The notes: a model not told the origin generated them from the letters alone. Counted from the stretch's first letter, positions 11,263-23,229 are shown. The stretch: DNA of 64,000 nucleotides from Coptis chinensis (GCA_015680905.1 CM027381.1:14857501-14921500); one strand, 5' to 3'. A program made the numbers and translations.

Positions 11263-12484
11263 AAACTCTTCCAGGACAAAAATTCAATTACTTGAATCCA
11301 AGGGGCAATCCCCATTCCCAACCCACCCACCCTTTTATTTTTTCATTTCTATTTCTTTTCGGTACTGTTCACTGTTTTAGGCACAGGGGCGCCCGCCCTC
11401 CATTTTGCCTTGTTCAGAGCGTGCCCGCCCTCCCTTGTGCCTGCGGATTCACAGTGAAGAACACTGCAGCAAAGGTATTTGTAAATTTCAAAAATTCTGA
11501 AAATTTACAGGCATAATACTTAAGGTGTTATTGATTTACTTAAATATTTTCAGATTTTTCCTAGTTATTTTACCTAGCGAAGTAATACCATCTTTACAGT
11601 GCTGCATTTTAGCTTTCAAACCGTAAGTTATGGGAAAAGTTGACGAGTAAGGTTACTTAGGCAGTTCCAAAACTTTTAATATTTTTAGAGGAGTATCTAT
11701 CATACGTCAGGAGTTTGTAGTAAAATTCTGAAGTGTTTTTGATTTGTTTTGACCACCTAACTAGTGGATTTTTTCCAGTGTGTTTCTGAAGTTTTGTAAC
11801 ACTTAATTTCTAGAATAACAACCGATAAGGAGGGTTTGTAGAACTCCAATTGCTCTATAAGTTTTACAGGAACACGCATGATCTGTCAGGATTCTCCATT
11901 AAAATTTTGGCAATTTTTGGCTCTGTTTTGATTGATTAACCATTCGGTTGTTTGTATTGTGTCCGAAAACTGTCTCACAAACTTTGCAGGGCTAGTAGAA
12001 GGACTTTCATAACTCTGATTGTTCTGAAATTTTACAAGATACTTATTGGACTTCTTAGAAAACTAGTATAAAATTTCAAATTTTTTGGAGCACGCACGTG
12101 CTCTAAGTAGCCCATTTCTGAAGCGCACCCGCACTCTAAACACTAGACATCGAGTTAGGCAAGAGCGTGCCCGCGCCCTTCTACGCCTATTTCCAAGCGC
12201 GCCCACGCCCATCTGATGCAAAGCCAGATTTTTCACAGCTTAGTCACTGACTCTCGTTTTGTTCATATTTTTCTATATATTCAGTGTTCGCATCTTCTTA
12301 ATTAAACTGAGATTGCGTATAAAAGACGCTATTCATACGCATAGCAAGTAGGCATTCATGTACTCCTTCTTCCACTCCTCATTTCTTCTGTTAGAGGAGT
12401 TTTAATTCTAGTATAATCAGGCTTGTTTTTTGTAAATACAATACCACACGCCTATCTAGAATTTCACACACTACACCTACATCA
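11263..12484 (+). repeat. E1 5' leader with diverged ~179-bp tandem units
   Basis: The leader is noncoding. The landmark GTCAGG recurs at 11706 and 11885, and TTTTACAGG/TTTTACAAG-like sequence at about 11504, 11867 and 12033, giving units close to 179 bp. One unit (from about 11745: GACCAC..TAACTAG.. then CAGTGTGTTTCTG) matches the repeat unit in the leader of E3 read on the minus strand. The part before about 11450 is GC-richer. Confidence 0.65.
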
Positions 12485-14742
12485 ATAGCTAAAGAACCAG
12501 AGACTCCTCTCTCTGATTTTTATAAAGCACTAAACGATGTCCCTAAGTCGTGCAGCATTCTTGCAGACCTAGTGGGGGATTTTTGAAATCCCCCAAATAT
12601 ATTTAACTTGTTATTGGTTTTCCATGGTTTAGACCACGAGAAGCCTTATCAACATATGTGTAGGATAGAACAAGTTCTCACTACATTCCATCATCCTAGC
12701 ATAAGTCCGGATCAAGTTAAACTTAGGGTGTTTCTATTCACCCTAGCCGACAAGGCGGCGTCTTGGTTAACTGCCCAAATGCCAAACTCTATGGAGACAT
12801 GGGCTAATCTTGTTCAATTGTTTATGGAACATTTTTACCCACCCCTGAAGACAGATAAAATGCTTCAAAAGATTCATTTCTTCTGCCAGAATCCTCATGA
12901 ATCCTTTTCAGAGACCTGGAATCGTTTCACTGATCTTCTCATTGAATGTCCGCGTCATAATCTTGCGAAAGACACGCTTGTTCGTGCCTTCTTCAAGGGG
13001 CTTTTACATCGTCATAAGGAGGTTCTAGATATCATGACTGGGGTTAGTTTTCTTAGTAAAGGAGCCTTTGAGGCTTATAAATTCTTAAATGATCAATCTA
13101 AGAGGAACAACAATTGGGGAGGTAACGACTTTTCCCGCTCCACTCCTTCTTCTTTTAAGGTTAAACATGATCCCGAGCTTAAAACTCTTATTGATGCCCT
13201 CACTAAAAAGGTAAATGTCCTCTGTATTCAATAACATCCCACTGTAGTCATGAACATTAACTCTACTAGTTGTAATGTTTGTTTTACTCTTGAGCATTCT
13301 GACTTTTATTGGCCTCTTGTCTATGCAGAACCACCACCACAACCATCAAACTTCAACCAGTTAACTCCACATCAAGGGCAATGATACTTAGGTGACCAGA
13401 ATAGAGATTTAGTGCCCATGACCCAGAACTATCAACATCAAGACATGAACGTTCAACAAGCCTTAATTCCAGTTTAACCATCTACAGACGCAGTAGTAGT
13501 GACCTTGTTGGAAAAACAAAATCAAATTATGCAACAAAACTCCAACTTAATAAAAGATCAACATGATCAAAACTCTAATATGATGAAACAAATGATGCAA
13601 TATTTGTGCCAAAAGGTTATTGACATGTCTCCTAACCCAAATAATAACCAAGCAGGCGTGTTTCCAGGTCAAGTAGTGCCTAATCCTAACTCAACAAACA
13701 CCACCTTCGAAATAAATAGTATTCAGTATAATGGTAATATAACCTCAGGGGACCTATAGGTAGTCACTACCCTTCATTCAGGGAGAGTAGTTGATAACAA
13801 TGTAACTACGCCTAAAGATCACCCACAAATAGAAGCTGAAAATGAAACCATACAACATACTGCCATAGAAACTGAAGACCCTATAACTGTAAAAGTTCCA
13901 GTCCCATCACAACCAAAAGGAAAACCCTTACAAGTCTACCTAATAGAAATTGATGATCATACACCTTACAAGGAAAACCCCATAATAGAAATTGATGATC
14001 CTACACCTGTAGTGGTTCCAATATGGACACCTAGATGGAAAACAGCTAATGATAAAGCAAAAACTAATAATACTTTTGACCCTTATGCTAAATATAGAGA
14101 TAAACCACAGTATCCCCATAAACTAACTGTGTCTAAAAAGGTTGAGAATTTTGATGAGATTAGGGAAGTGTTTAAAAATTTAACTCTACAATTACCTTTT
14201 CTAGATGCTATAAAAAGTCTACCTGGACATGCTAAGTTCCCAAAAGAGTTGTGCACCAAGAAAAGGAAAACCAACATACCCAATGAAGCCTTCTTAACTG
14301 AATAATATCCCTCTTTATCTGAACATAACGGAATTATTAAGTACAAGGACCTCGTCTTACTGTACAATGCACCTTGGGAGATTACTTCATAACAACTGCT
14401 CTATTAGACCTGGGGGCGAGTGTTAACTTACTCCTTTTTTATTTATATAAACAACTAAGGTTAACAAAACTTCAACCAACCAAAATGACTTTGCAGTTAG
14501 CCGATCGTTCTATTAAGTATCCCAAGGGCGTAGTTAAAAATATTCTCGTTAAAGTTCAAGACTTTTACTATCCAGCCGACTTCGTTATTCTTGACACAGA
14601 AGTTGCTCATGATTCCATTCCCATCATCTTAAGGCATCCTTTTTTGGCAACCGCCAATGCCCAAATCAATTGTCGAGATGGCTCAATGACTCTTTCTTTT
14701 GAAAATCTTTCTGTGGAAGTTAACATGTTTAGACAAAAGTAG
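12485..14742 (+). pseudogene. E1 gag and aspartic protease, broken
   Basis: The gag capsid region (about 12600-13230) reads YQHMCRIEQVLTTFHHPS, ADKAASWLTAQMPNSMETW, FMEHFYPP, FSETWNRFTDLLIECPRH and AFFKGLLHRHKEVLDI, the plant retrotransposon gag domain. A stop near 12573 stands where E2 has Arg (CGA to TGA). A knuckle-like C-x2-C-x4-H follows at about 13270, but the last Cys is missing. After stops at 13232 and about 13382 the frame resumes (13499-14305). The protease follows after a frameshift near 14360: LLDLGASVNLL, LQLADRSIKYPKGVV, PIILRHPFLATANA. E2 gag is the closest relative in the window. Confidence 0.85.
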
Positions 14743-15378
14743 GGTCAACTAGGTTTTCCTGTAGAAGGAGAAGTGAAGTCCATTGAGAGTTTTGTATCTC
14801 ACATTACTGCGGCTGATGCTTTTGTCCCCACACTAGTACATACCCCTCTTATGAAAGAAGACAAAGATCATAATTTCTACTCCTTAGACGTAGATAACAT
14901 CGATGAAGATTTCATTTGACTCTTTTGTAACCCTTCTTTGCCACCTCACGAGCCCCCTCCTATTGACATCCATTCATCCTTTGATGCCATGACGAAAGAA
15001 GAATTTGTCACCCTCTATCCCAGTGATTCTTCTAACCTACCTATTGAGGAATGTCTTGCATATCTCAAGGCCTCTGATGATATAGAACTAAGAACACTAG
15101 TTGAGCACCATTCACCCACCTCACATCCTCATGCCACTCATTCACCTTCCATCACGAATGTTCCTCGTCCTCTACCTTTTCAAAGAACCATTGAGTTTGC
15201 ACTTGACCTTCTAGATTTTCCTGTGTTTTATGATTTTCTAAACCCTCTTGATACGGAAATAATACCCAAGGACAAGCCACCTAACACTTTTTCATATTTT
15301 CCAAAACCATCCATTTTCTCACGCTCATTCACTTGGTCTCCCTTTTGTAGGAGGAAAAAGAAGAAACTGTATACTTGA
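14743..15378 (+). pseudogene. E1 post-protease frame remnant
   Basis: The protease frame continues past a stop at 14740 and another near 14917 into a 146-codon stretch (14938-15378). It has acidic and proline-rich sequence (MPPHEPPPIDIHSS, EECLAYLKASDDIELRTLVE) and a basic end (CRRKKKKLYT). It occupies the place of the protease-RT linker of E2 but shows no RT motif. I do not recognise a domain. It probably marks where RT to integrase was lost. Confidence 0.55.
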
Positions 15379-17277
15379 TTAGGTTCTAGATCCATTAGAA
15401 TTCACTCCCATTCCACTAAGCCATGTCATAGGAAATCTTGGTGCTTGATTCTATTTGATGGTGTATTCCGTGTTAACTATTTATGGAAATATCCACAATT
15501 ATTTAGATTATTGATATATGGTAAACTGCATGTTAATGCATATATATCACATTAAGTCTAGGGAATCTGACTTTAAAAGACCCAAGTTTTTGTACAATAC
15601 CACATTTCTGGAGTATAGGCCAAACAAAAATTTTCAAACTTAAAATGAGTTTTCCAATTTTGTTTGGGGGTGGCATATTTTGGTATTTCATTTCAAAACG
15701 TTTTGCCACCCATTGTCTGTCATGTTTACTCCAATTTAGTTAGTACGTAACAGTTTAATTGTGTTTCATGTTATCATATCATCTTTATAATATTTCTGTT
15801 ACAGGTACTGCCAATTTTTGCCACGTTTCTATGGTAAATTCTTTCCTTATCTCTTTACACTTTGAGGACAAAGTTTTCGATTGTTTGGGGCTAGGATAGA
15901 AACATTTGAAAAAAAATTAGGCACTTTTAGTATGTAAATTAGGCACTTTTCTTTATAAAATATTAAAAATCATAAATATTGTTTATAATATGCACTTAGT
16001 GATAATAGTATTGTTCCCTTTTCCATGATGATATTAGTCTAGAAATCTCACGTAGTACTTGAATTATGATTTAATTTTTGAAACATAGATTAATATATAG
16101 GTAATAGTCATTGCATCTTTTCACGAACATCTTGCATGAGCATATTTGATTGTACTTGACAGTATTTTTCTGAGACCTAGGTTAGAGTACTTAATACATA
16201 TCCTGTGAGCATCTAGCCTAAAAGCCTCATAAGAGTGAAATATCTAAGTGATGACATAAGAGAAAAGTAAATTCCGAGTAGAGAAATCACACATCCACTT
16301 GCTTGATCACCATACCATATCCTAAGTGAGAATTTGGGCCCTTTTTGGATTGATATAGCAAGAAATTCACACCTATATGAAATTTATTATTCGCTAGTCA
16401 CCCCGCTGAGCCTTTCATTAACCTTTTCACAAACCAAAAATCCTTTACCCAATAAAACAAAATAAAAAATAAAATCAGCCTACCTATCTGGATAAGTATG
16501 AGAAATAGGATGAGTGAAGAAAAGAGAAGAGAAAAACCTGTGTAAACAAAAATTAGTTAGTTGCTTCAGAAAAGAAAAAGAAAAGAAGTTTACATCCAAA
16601 GAAAAGAAAAGAAAAAGAAAATAGAAATAGAAATAAAATAAAAACTCCAAAAATAGAATAAAAGTAGTCAAAAAGCCAAAATAAAAAGGCTAATGATGGA
16701 AACAAAGTGTAGAAGCAAAAGAATAAGGTTTTCTCTAGTTACATAATATGAAGACCCTATTTTCTTAAACTTGTCTTTTTGAATATCCATTTTCTTTCTT
16801 CTTTAACCAACACCTACGCCCTGTATCACCTAATAAAGACCTCTAGCTCAATTAGGAATAGGTTGGTGTGATAGTAAGTGGTAGATGTGTTTGATTGACC
16901 TCGACTTCCTTGAATTGTCATTGAGATTGTGAGGAAACGTTTGCCCACTGCACACTGGAGTTAGCAAACTTGAGTGAAAAATTCAAAGTGTTATGTGTTT
17001 TGACACATTCCTTGTGAGAACCTACTTAGGCACGCTACCCAAAAGTTTCAGAAACGGACCTGCCATTGCATTTCATATCATAGTTCATTGTATAGTTGTT
17101 TATCTTAAGATGAGTTGATTATTATGCATGTATTAGTTTAAGTTTTAGAATGATCATCATTGTTTAAATACTAGTGAGACGTATAGATTATGAGATAAAA
17201 TTAGGGAACAATTACTTTTATTTCTTAGTCTTTGTAGTATAAATGAAGTTTGTGAGTACCTTCTTTAGAAAACTCTC

Positions 17278-17430
17278 ACGAGGCTATAACTCATCCACTA
17301 GGGAATTATTAGTGGTTTAAGGCCTTATTGCATATGGTCAATGCAATAGCACTCAGCGAAATGAGACTAGTTAAAAATACATATTTGGTCACTTATTTTA
17401 ATTTCTCATATTTGCTTGAGGACAAGCAAA
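17278..17430 (+). other. E1 conserved 3' hairpin set (S1-S4)
   Basis: S1: ACGAG (17278-17282) with CTCAT (17290-17294), one mismatch. S2: CCACTAGG (17295-17302) with ATTAGTGG (17308-17315), six pairs plus a G-T. S3: ATTGCAT (17327-17333) with ATGCAAT (17341-17347), where the end pair is A-T instead of the G-C of other copies, changed on both sides. S4: TTTGCTTG (17411-17418) with CAAGCAAA (17423-17430). Loop lengths are 7, 5, 7 and 4 nt. Confidence 0.75.
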
Positions 17431-17436
17431 ATGCTG

Positions 17437-17448
17437 TTTGGGGTGGTT
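17437..17448 (+). other. E1 polypurine tract
   Basis: TTTGGGGTGGTT directly precedes the 3' LTR start and serves as the plus-strand primer in reverse transcription. E2 (48709-48720) and E3 (50635-50644, minus) have matching tracts. Confidence 0.8.
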
Positions 17449-18108
17449 TGATAAGAGCCCAAAAATATAGTTTTAACCTCTTAATAATATTACATTTAGA
17501 CCAATTATGTGTATAATAAATAAGAGTTAGTATTATTTACGTGTTTTTATGTATTCCAGGTCTTGGAGTCAAATATGTGAAGAAATATGTCACTTTTGCA
17601 AGAGAAAGGAGCAAAAAATTGGTTGCTAAGAAGTTCTATGGTTAAAGCCCAAGTTTCAAGGATAAAAAACATTTTTAAAGCCTAGTCAAAGCTGAAAAGT
17701 CAAAGTCAACGCGGGTAGAAAAATAGCAGAAAAATCAACAGAACTTCCGCAGGCCGTATCTTTACACTCATACCTAAGAATTGGGCCTATTATATGTCAA
17801 AACGACCGGCTTGGAAAGAGCTTTCTAATGGTCTATCCCGTGACCTAATCAGAGTAGTAAAAGTGGACAAAAAGGGTGTTGAAGTAATTTCTCATAGAGA
17901 AACCCTTTTTGGACATATGTAATTAGGTTTTGGGTTTGATTTCATGGCCCAAAACATGGCTCGAATGCCCATGCACGAAATTATAAACTTAACCCTCTCC
18001 TATATAAAGAGGTTTAAGGTTAAACATAATTTGGCTACTCCCCTCTTTAGTTTAGTTTTAAAATTAGGGCTCTCTCTCTCTCCCTTCCATTAGTTAGAAT
18101 AATTTAGG

Positions 18109-18164
<56 letters not shown>

Positions 18165-18945
18165 TTTTAGATTGAGTTTATGAGTTTAGTTTGTAGCCTC
18201 CATTAGTACCTATTAATAAAAGCTTAGTTTATTCAATTTAATTACTTCTTATGTATATTATGTCTTCCTTTCATTCTTTTGTTCATGATAGTCCCATGAA
18301 TCAAAGCTAAACTCCCATTAGAGGGAGTTTGAATGAAGCTTTGAGAGGACTTGATTTGTTAGTATAGATTTGTTTTTTAAGGTTTTAAGTTTAGGTTTTT
18401 CTTGACTTAGAGATAAGAAGAGTTTAACCTAAACTAGAGAATAGTGAGTTTGCTATGAGAATGGGAACAAGTTTTCTCTCATGCTAATTAGTTTATGACT
18501 AGAGATAATATAAAGTAATTAGAGATCATTAAAGGTCTAGTCTTTATATTTTAACCTTGTGTGAGAATATCTAGATTAGGATTTTCTATACAAATCTATG
18601 CTAGCATGTTAAGAAATTAAAAGTGGATTTCAATCTCTTTAGTTTTCTCCATATTTCATTCACCTATAAATAATTATTTTAGTTAATATTAGTATAAGAT
18701 CAATTGATAGTCTTATCTCGTAGTATAAATTCTCAACATAATATTACTCTCACCATTGTTTCTTTGTGTTTGATTAATTGAATTCAATTTAGTCTTGGTA
18801 GTTTAGGAGTAGAACGAATCCTGACTCTTTATATATTACTTCATTATTATTTGAGAGTAGGAATATTGATCTAAGCACTTATTTAGTTAATTGATTATTT
18901 GTGTTTATGTATACATAGTTAGTTTACATAAATTTGTTGTTATCA
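17449..18945 (+). repeat. E1 3' LTR (1497 bp)
   Basis: The start TGATAAGAGCCC directly follows the purine tract; the end TTATCA is followed by the target duplication attcc. The TATA box is at 18001-18009. It differs from the 5' LTR by substitutions, an extra ~35 bp near 18502 and a much longer TC repeat. Confidence 0.92.
18110..18162 (+). repeat. (TC)n microsatellite in the E1 3' LTR
   Basis: About 26 TC units lie roughly 110 bp after the TATA box. The same place in the 5' LTR (10472-10493) has about 11. Confidence 0.9.
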
Positions 18946-18950
18946 ATTCC

Positions 18951-19550
18951 CTACTTGCAATTTCCACAAAAGATAAAGGACACTCTTATAACATGATAAG
19001 TGGACTATTTTGGCTTTTAATATCCATGATAATGTTTGTAGGCATTGTAAAGGATGTGCCATTTAAAGCCCAACCATGACAGAGGTAATTAAAAAGTCTG
19101 AGTTACTTCTTTAAGGACTTAGTGAGCAACTCTATTCTTCAAGTTTATACGTATTATGTACATAATTTACTGTACTTACTTGGGTTCATTTGGAATTTCA
19201 TGTTAAGAAGCGGTCAGCAAGTCTTCAATTTGTTTTGTTTTGCTAAAGCCATGTACACGGTTCTTGGGTTCGTTAGGATTTATGTCAAGGACGAAATTCT
19301 TTTGGTAAGTCTTAAATAATTATTCATTTTGCCTTTTACCAAAGTTGCATTGGTCGTATACCCATTTTTATAATAGCCTGTAGTCAGTTGGCCCTTGTTA
19401 AATAGTTGGCCGACCTTTTACCCTCAAAGTTGTCTTAGTATTTAAGTGGTTGGGGGTGATAGCAATCTTCTGAGCGATCTGGTATTAGAATTTTAGAATA
19501 TGCAATTGAGCTTTAGAATGTAAACTAGCATGTTTACTCAGCTTCTATGT
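18951..19550. other. CACTA interior, right part: noncoding
   Basis: AT-rich sequence between the E1 target duplication and the MITE. Short frames (e.g. 19122-19319) show no recognisable domain. I see nothing else in it. Confidence 0.5.
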
Positions 19551-19559
19551 AAACTTAAA

Positions 19560-20403
19560 AGGGAAATTTGTCCAAACCCCCCACTTTTGTCACCACTTTA
19601 TAATAAACCCCAACATTTTGTAAACATCATGATTTCCCCCCACACCATCTGACTTCCATCCCTGTTTCGCTGGTATTTCACCTAATACCAAAATTACCCC
19701 TCAAGAGACATATATACGTGGAACTTAGTTTCACTCAAGTTGCTTACCCTAAGATGGGTTTAAAATCAAGGACTATGAATTAGCCATGTGGCAAGTCAAA
19801 ATCAATTCTTTTTTGTTTTTCCCTTTTGCCCACACCAAGCCAAGCCATCCGCCAATACTGTCTTCTTCTTCATCTTTTCTACCGTTCCCCCCCCCCCCCC
19901 TTTTTTTAGACGAGTTATGAGGACACAGATTCCATTTATTAAAAAACGATTTGGATGCAAAAGAATGTATTATTTATCAAAAAACGATTTGGATGCAAAA
20001 AAACGGTTAGTAAGAATGTATTATTTATTAAGTGAGTGATTGAGTTTCAATGGTTTAGGGGTTTATTGAAAGATTGGATGCAAAAGAGGTGGTGTGTCTT
20101 GATTGGTTTCGAGTGTTCGATAATTTAATCGCCGGAATTTAAGGAGTTTTATGTTTCTATTCATGAGAATGAATTGGAGAAGAAAGATGGGTTACTACAG
20201 TGCATCTAGGGTGGACAATAATGGTATGGCTATTAGTTGGTGGGTACGGACTTTTGAGTGTGGATATGGGCTTAGGTGTTAGTTATACCCTTAGTTCAGG
20301 GGTAATTTTGGTATTAGGTGAAATACCAACAAAACTGGGATGGAAGAAATGTGGGGGGGTTCAAAAGTGGTGACAAAAGTGGGGGGTTTGAACAAATTTC
20401 CCC
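19560..20403. mobile_element. Mutator-type MITE (844 bp) with ~115-bp terminal inverted repeats
   Basis: The left end (A/G)GGGAAATTTGTCCAAACC and the inverse right end form terminal inverted repeats of about 115 bp, including CCCCCCACTTTTGTCACCAC and GGTATTTCACCTAATACC. A perfect 9-bp target duplication, aaacttaaa, flanks it (19551-19559, 20404-20412), the hallmark of Mutator-like elements. The interior has no gene, a C14T7 run (19887-19907) and a near-tandem duplication of AAAAAACGATTTGGATGCAA at about 19940 and 19979. It is non-autonomous. Confidence 0.92.
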
Positions 20404-20412
20404 AAACTTAAA

Positions 20413-20820
20413 TTACAAGCATATGGATGCTTCAATAATTTCATAAATGTGGTGAACTCTCCCAAAATTTTCCCATTTAATTATTTCTTAAATGTTTTTT
20501 GAGACCAAAAAATTTCTCTACAAAATGGTTGGTGTCTCTACAAAATTTTGTAGAAATTTGCGTTGATGATCCACAAGGACTCAAGTATACACAATTTTTA
20601 TATCTTGTAGTTGTCCTTAACTCGTTAGTACGTTTGAAATTGATTGTGGTTAGTAGTTAAACATTGTCGTGAATATATGGTTCAATAGCATGGTTGGTAC
20701 TATCGTAGTTAGTAACTTAGAATTTTTAAGTTGCAAAAAAAAGTTTGCTTAACTGTATAGTTTCTTAGGCTATTGTTGTGTTTTCTCAGGTAACTAGTCA
20801 ATGTTAGTTTGCGATACTAC
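20413..20820. other. CACTA interior between the MITE and the tRNA-like relic
   Basis: AT-rich, no gene. A small inverted repeat (CTACAAAATTTTGTAG near 20536) is the only visible structure. Confidence 0.45.
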
Positions 20821-20893
20821 GGATCCATAGGCTCAAAATGGCACGAGCACTCAAATATTTGAGAGGTTGATGGTTCGAATCTATTTGGATCCA
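20821..20893 (+). pseudogene. tRNA-like relic with a shortened anticodon loop
   Basis: The segment folds as a cloverleaf. Acceptor stem GGATCCA (20821-20827) pairs fully with TGGATCC (20886-20892), followed by A. D stem GCTC (20831-20834) pairs with GAGC (20845-20848). Anticodon stem CTCAA (20850-20854) pairs with TTGAG (20859-20863), but the loop is only 4 nt (ATAT) instead of 7. T stem GATGG (20869-20873) pairs with CTATT with two G-T pairs, and its loop is the canonical TTCGAAT (B box). The spacer before the D stem has 3 nt instead of 2. The missing anticodon bases rule out a working tRNA; identity cannot be assigned. It may be a tRNA pseudogene or the head of a SINE. Confidence 0.65.
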
Positions 20894-20934
20894 ATTATAT
20901 TTTTGTTTTTCAATTTAAATTTGTTCATTTGTGA

Positions 20935-21270
20935 ATCAAGCATAAGTGATGTCAATGGGTTTTTCTAACGTCAATTTTTAAAAGTGATGTCAAATTGCTA
21001 AATATTACATCACTAAAAAAAAGTGATTTTGTATTCTTATAACATCATTTTAGGTCATCACTTTACGAAGTAACGTCGTATCTTACCCTTATAACATCTT
21101 TTCAAAAGTGATGTAAAATGTTACGACATCACTTCCAAACATCAATTAAAAAGTGATGTTAAAAACACTAACTTTTAACATCACCACTAGTAATATCATT
21201 TTTGAAAGTGATGTGATACAATTTTAACATCACTTTTCCAGTGATGTAATACCCCTTTTATGTTGTAGTG
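20935..21270 (-). repeat. CACTA right terminal repeat region
   Basis: At least ten AAGTGATGT-type motifs occur in both orientations, ending with the inverted terminal repeat TGTTGTAGTG. The motif content matches the left end at 6966-7286, supporting one element with two ends. Confidence 0.75.
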
Positions 21271-22009
21271 CTATTTAATGCCTACATTAAGAAAAAAAAA
21301 AAAAAAAAAATGGACTACAGAGAATCGATAATTACCTAGAAAAATACATAAAAGATATGAACTCCGGAAAAATATAGTGCATTCGATTTTATTAATCGAG
21401 CTACATACTGCAACTAAAAGATTACATACTCATCTTTGGCATGCTAAGAGATTTACTTTAGTTAGGAAATATGGCTTCCTTATTCCTCTTCGTTTACATA
21501 GCAGTTAATTTTATTAATTTTTTATTTGTACATTTATTTATTTTTTACTATTTTAGTATTATTAAAATGTTATTTATGATGTACATAAAAAGGATATCAG
21601 AGGCAATTTTGAAGTGGGTTAGGAATGAAGCAGTTGTACACGATACAAGTTATTATACTGCAGTACAATTCCAAAGTCCAGAGATATGCATTGTCTTATT
21701 TTTTCAATTGTTACATTGTAAGTTTTTCACTTATAACTGTTTCTAAAAAAAAAAGTTTTTCACTTATATTGTTGGTTTATTTTCAGAATATTTTGTTTTC
21801 GATATTGAGAATGGTTTTGGTACCAACCTCATCAGTTGATGTTAATGAATTGTCAGATTTTGTAATTTCTAGAATGATTTTGGTTGTACCATGTTATGTG
21901 TGTGTTTTTCCCTTGCTATAATAAACAAAAATGAATTTTGATAAGGGATTAGAATTTATATTTGCAACTTAATAATGTCGAAGCACCTTTGTCTCAACTG
22001 ATTTGCCCA
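21271..22009. other. AT-rich DNA right of the CACTA element
   Basis: It contains a 19-nt A tract (21292-21310) and overlapping hydrophobic short frames (21471-21921) typical of AT-rich noncoding DNA. No domain is recognised. Confidence 0.5.
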
Positions 22010-23162
22010 GTAAAGTATATGTGGACACATCATATTAGGCACGATGAGTACCAAGAAAGGAAATAATGCAATTGTTTCTTCCTCAGATCAGCAGCTATTA
22101 GTGCGGATACATGCTGCGACTTGGAAAAAGGACTTCATGCTCTTACACTTGCCCATCAAAAATAGGTGATACATTTAATAAACTATCGTATATCTTTTCT
22201 GGCGTAATGATGGTAGCATATAGATATATGTATAGATACCATTTCCATACCTTTCGACTTTACAGTTGCGCCCACTGATAACCTTTGTGATTTGATCCAT
22301 TATACAGTAGTCCCTTCTGCCCTCTGGTTATTTTATGTTTTGTCATCTGTGTTATTTTGGTCATCACTTTATTTAGTATTATGTACCTCATTTTCTAAAA
22401 GCTTATTAACTTCTATTGTTAACGATTTGTTTCTTATGTTATTTTAATCCCACCGAAAATATTTAAGGTGAATAACACTATTAAAAATGACTTCTTCAGT
22501 ACAATCAATTGATATCCCATGTAATTTGATTGTTTGTTTACTAAGGTGATTTCCATTCTGCATGACATTCAAAACTAATGAATATGTTATCTTCTTTGTC
22601 TGAAAATAATTTACAAAAAAAAGTTTAGACTAATATTGATTTACATTTATGCTTTCAAGTCTATTATGTTTGCAAAAAAAGTTGATCCATGTCATATACC
22701 ATCCTAACCCTGTTTCAGAATTATGGTCGCAACTATAAGAAGAAAAATGTAGGTCAAACCAACACTTGCTCCGAGGGATTTATTTTCCAGTGCAAAAAAT
22801 GTATTTGATAAAGTGGCTGGTGCAATGAAAACTACTGGTAGTGTTAATAAAAACAATAGTGGTTGATATTACTACTGCTATATTACTATTTTTAGCAGCT
22901 TTTTCTCAGTTGACATGCCCAATAAAGTGTATATGGAAACCTCATGTTATGCATGCTATACATACCAACTAAGGGAAGAATCAAATTGTGTCTATCTCAG
23001 CTCGGCAACTATAGATGTGGATACATAGTGCAACTTTAGAAGAAAGATTTGACCCTCTTAGCCTAACCTGTCAAAAACAGGTGATACATCTTAGCAAACT
23101 ACCATATATATATATATATATATATATGGCTTAATTATGCTAAGATATATAAATGTGTGTGC

Positions 23163-23229
<67 letters not shown>

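Larger units (their letters stand above)
15379..17448 (+). other. E1 3' noncoding region
   Basis: It contains no gene. The last ~1.5 kb aligns with the 3' regions of E2 and E0, including CCTAATAAAGACCTCTAGCT near 16828 and the hairpin set at 17278-17430. An A/G-rich stretch (16550-16690) sits where E2 has a long A tract. Confidence 0.8.
9812..18945 (+). mobile_element. E1: complete non-autonomous Athila-type LTR retrotransposon (9134 bp)
   Basis: Both LTRs are present (9812-11242 and 17449-18945), starting TGATAAGAGC and ending TTATCA. A 5-bp target duplication, attcc, flanks the element at 9807-9811 and 18946-18950. Primer site and purine tract are in place. The interior codes for gag and a DLGA protease only: no RT, RNase H or integrase is found between 14743 and 17448. 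The LTRs differ by several percent and one ~35 bp indel (extra sequence at about 18502-18545). Confidence 0.93.
6966..21270. mobile_element. CACTA-type DNA transposon without transposase, split by nested elements
   Basis: The left end reads CACTACAACA (6966-6975) and the right end is its inverse, TGTTGTAGTG (21261-21270). Both ends carry ~320-340 bp of dense subterminal repeats built on AAGTGATGT and its inverse, typical of CACTA elements. The bases ctat flank both sides (6962-6965 and 21271-21274); a standard CACTA duplication is 3 bp, so this is only partial support. Removing E1 and the MITE leaves about 4.3 kb with no recognisable transposase, so the element would be non-autonomous. Confidence 0.7.

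Noticed and set aside
20821-20893. Functional tRNA gene
   Set aside because: The anticodon loop has only four bases and the D-stem spacer is one base too long, so no anticodon can be read.
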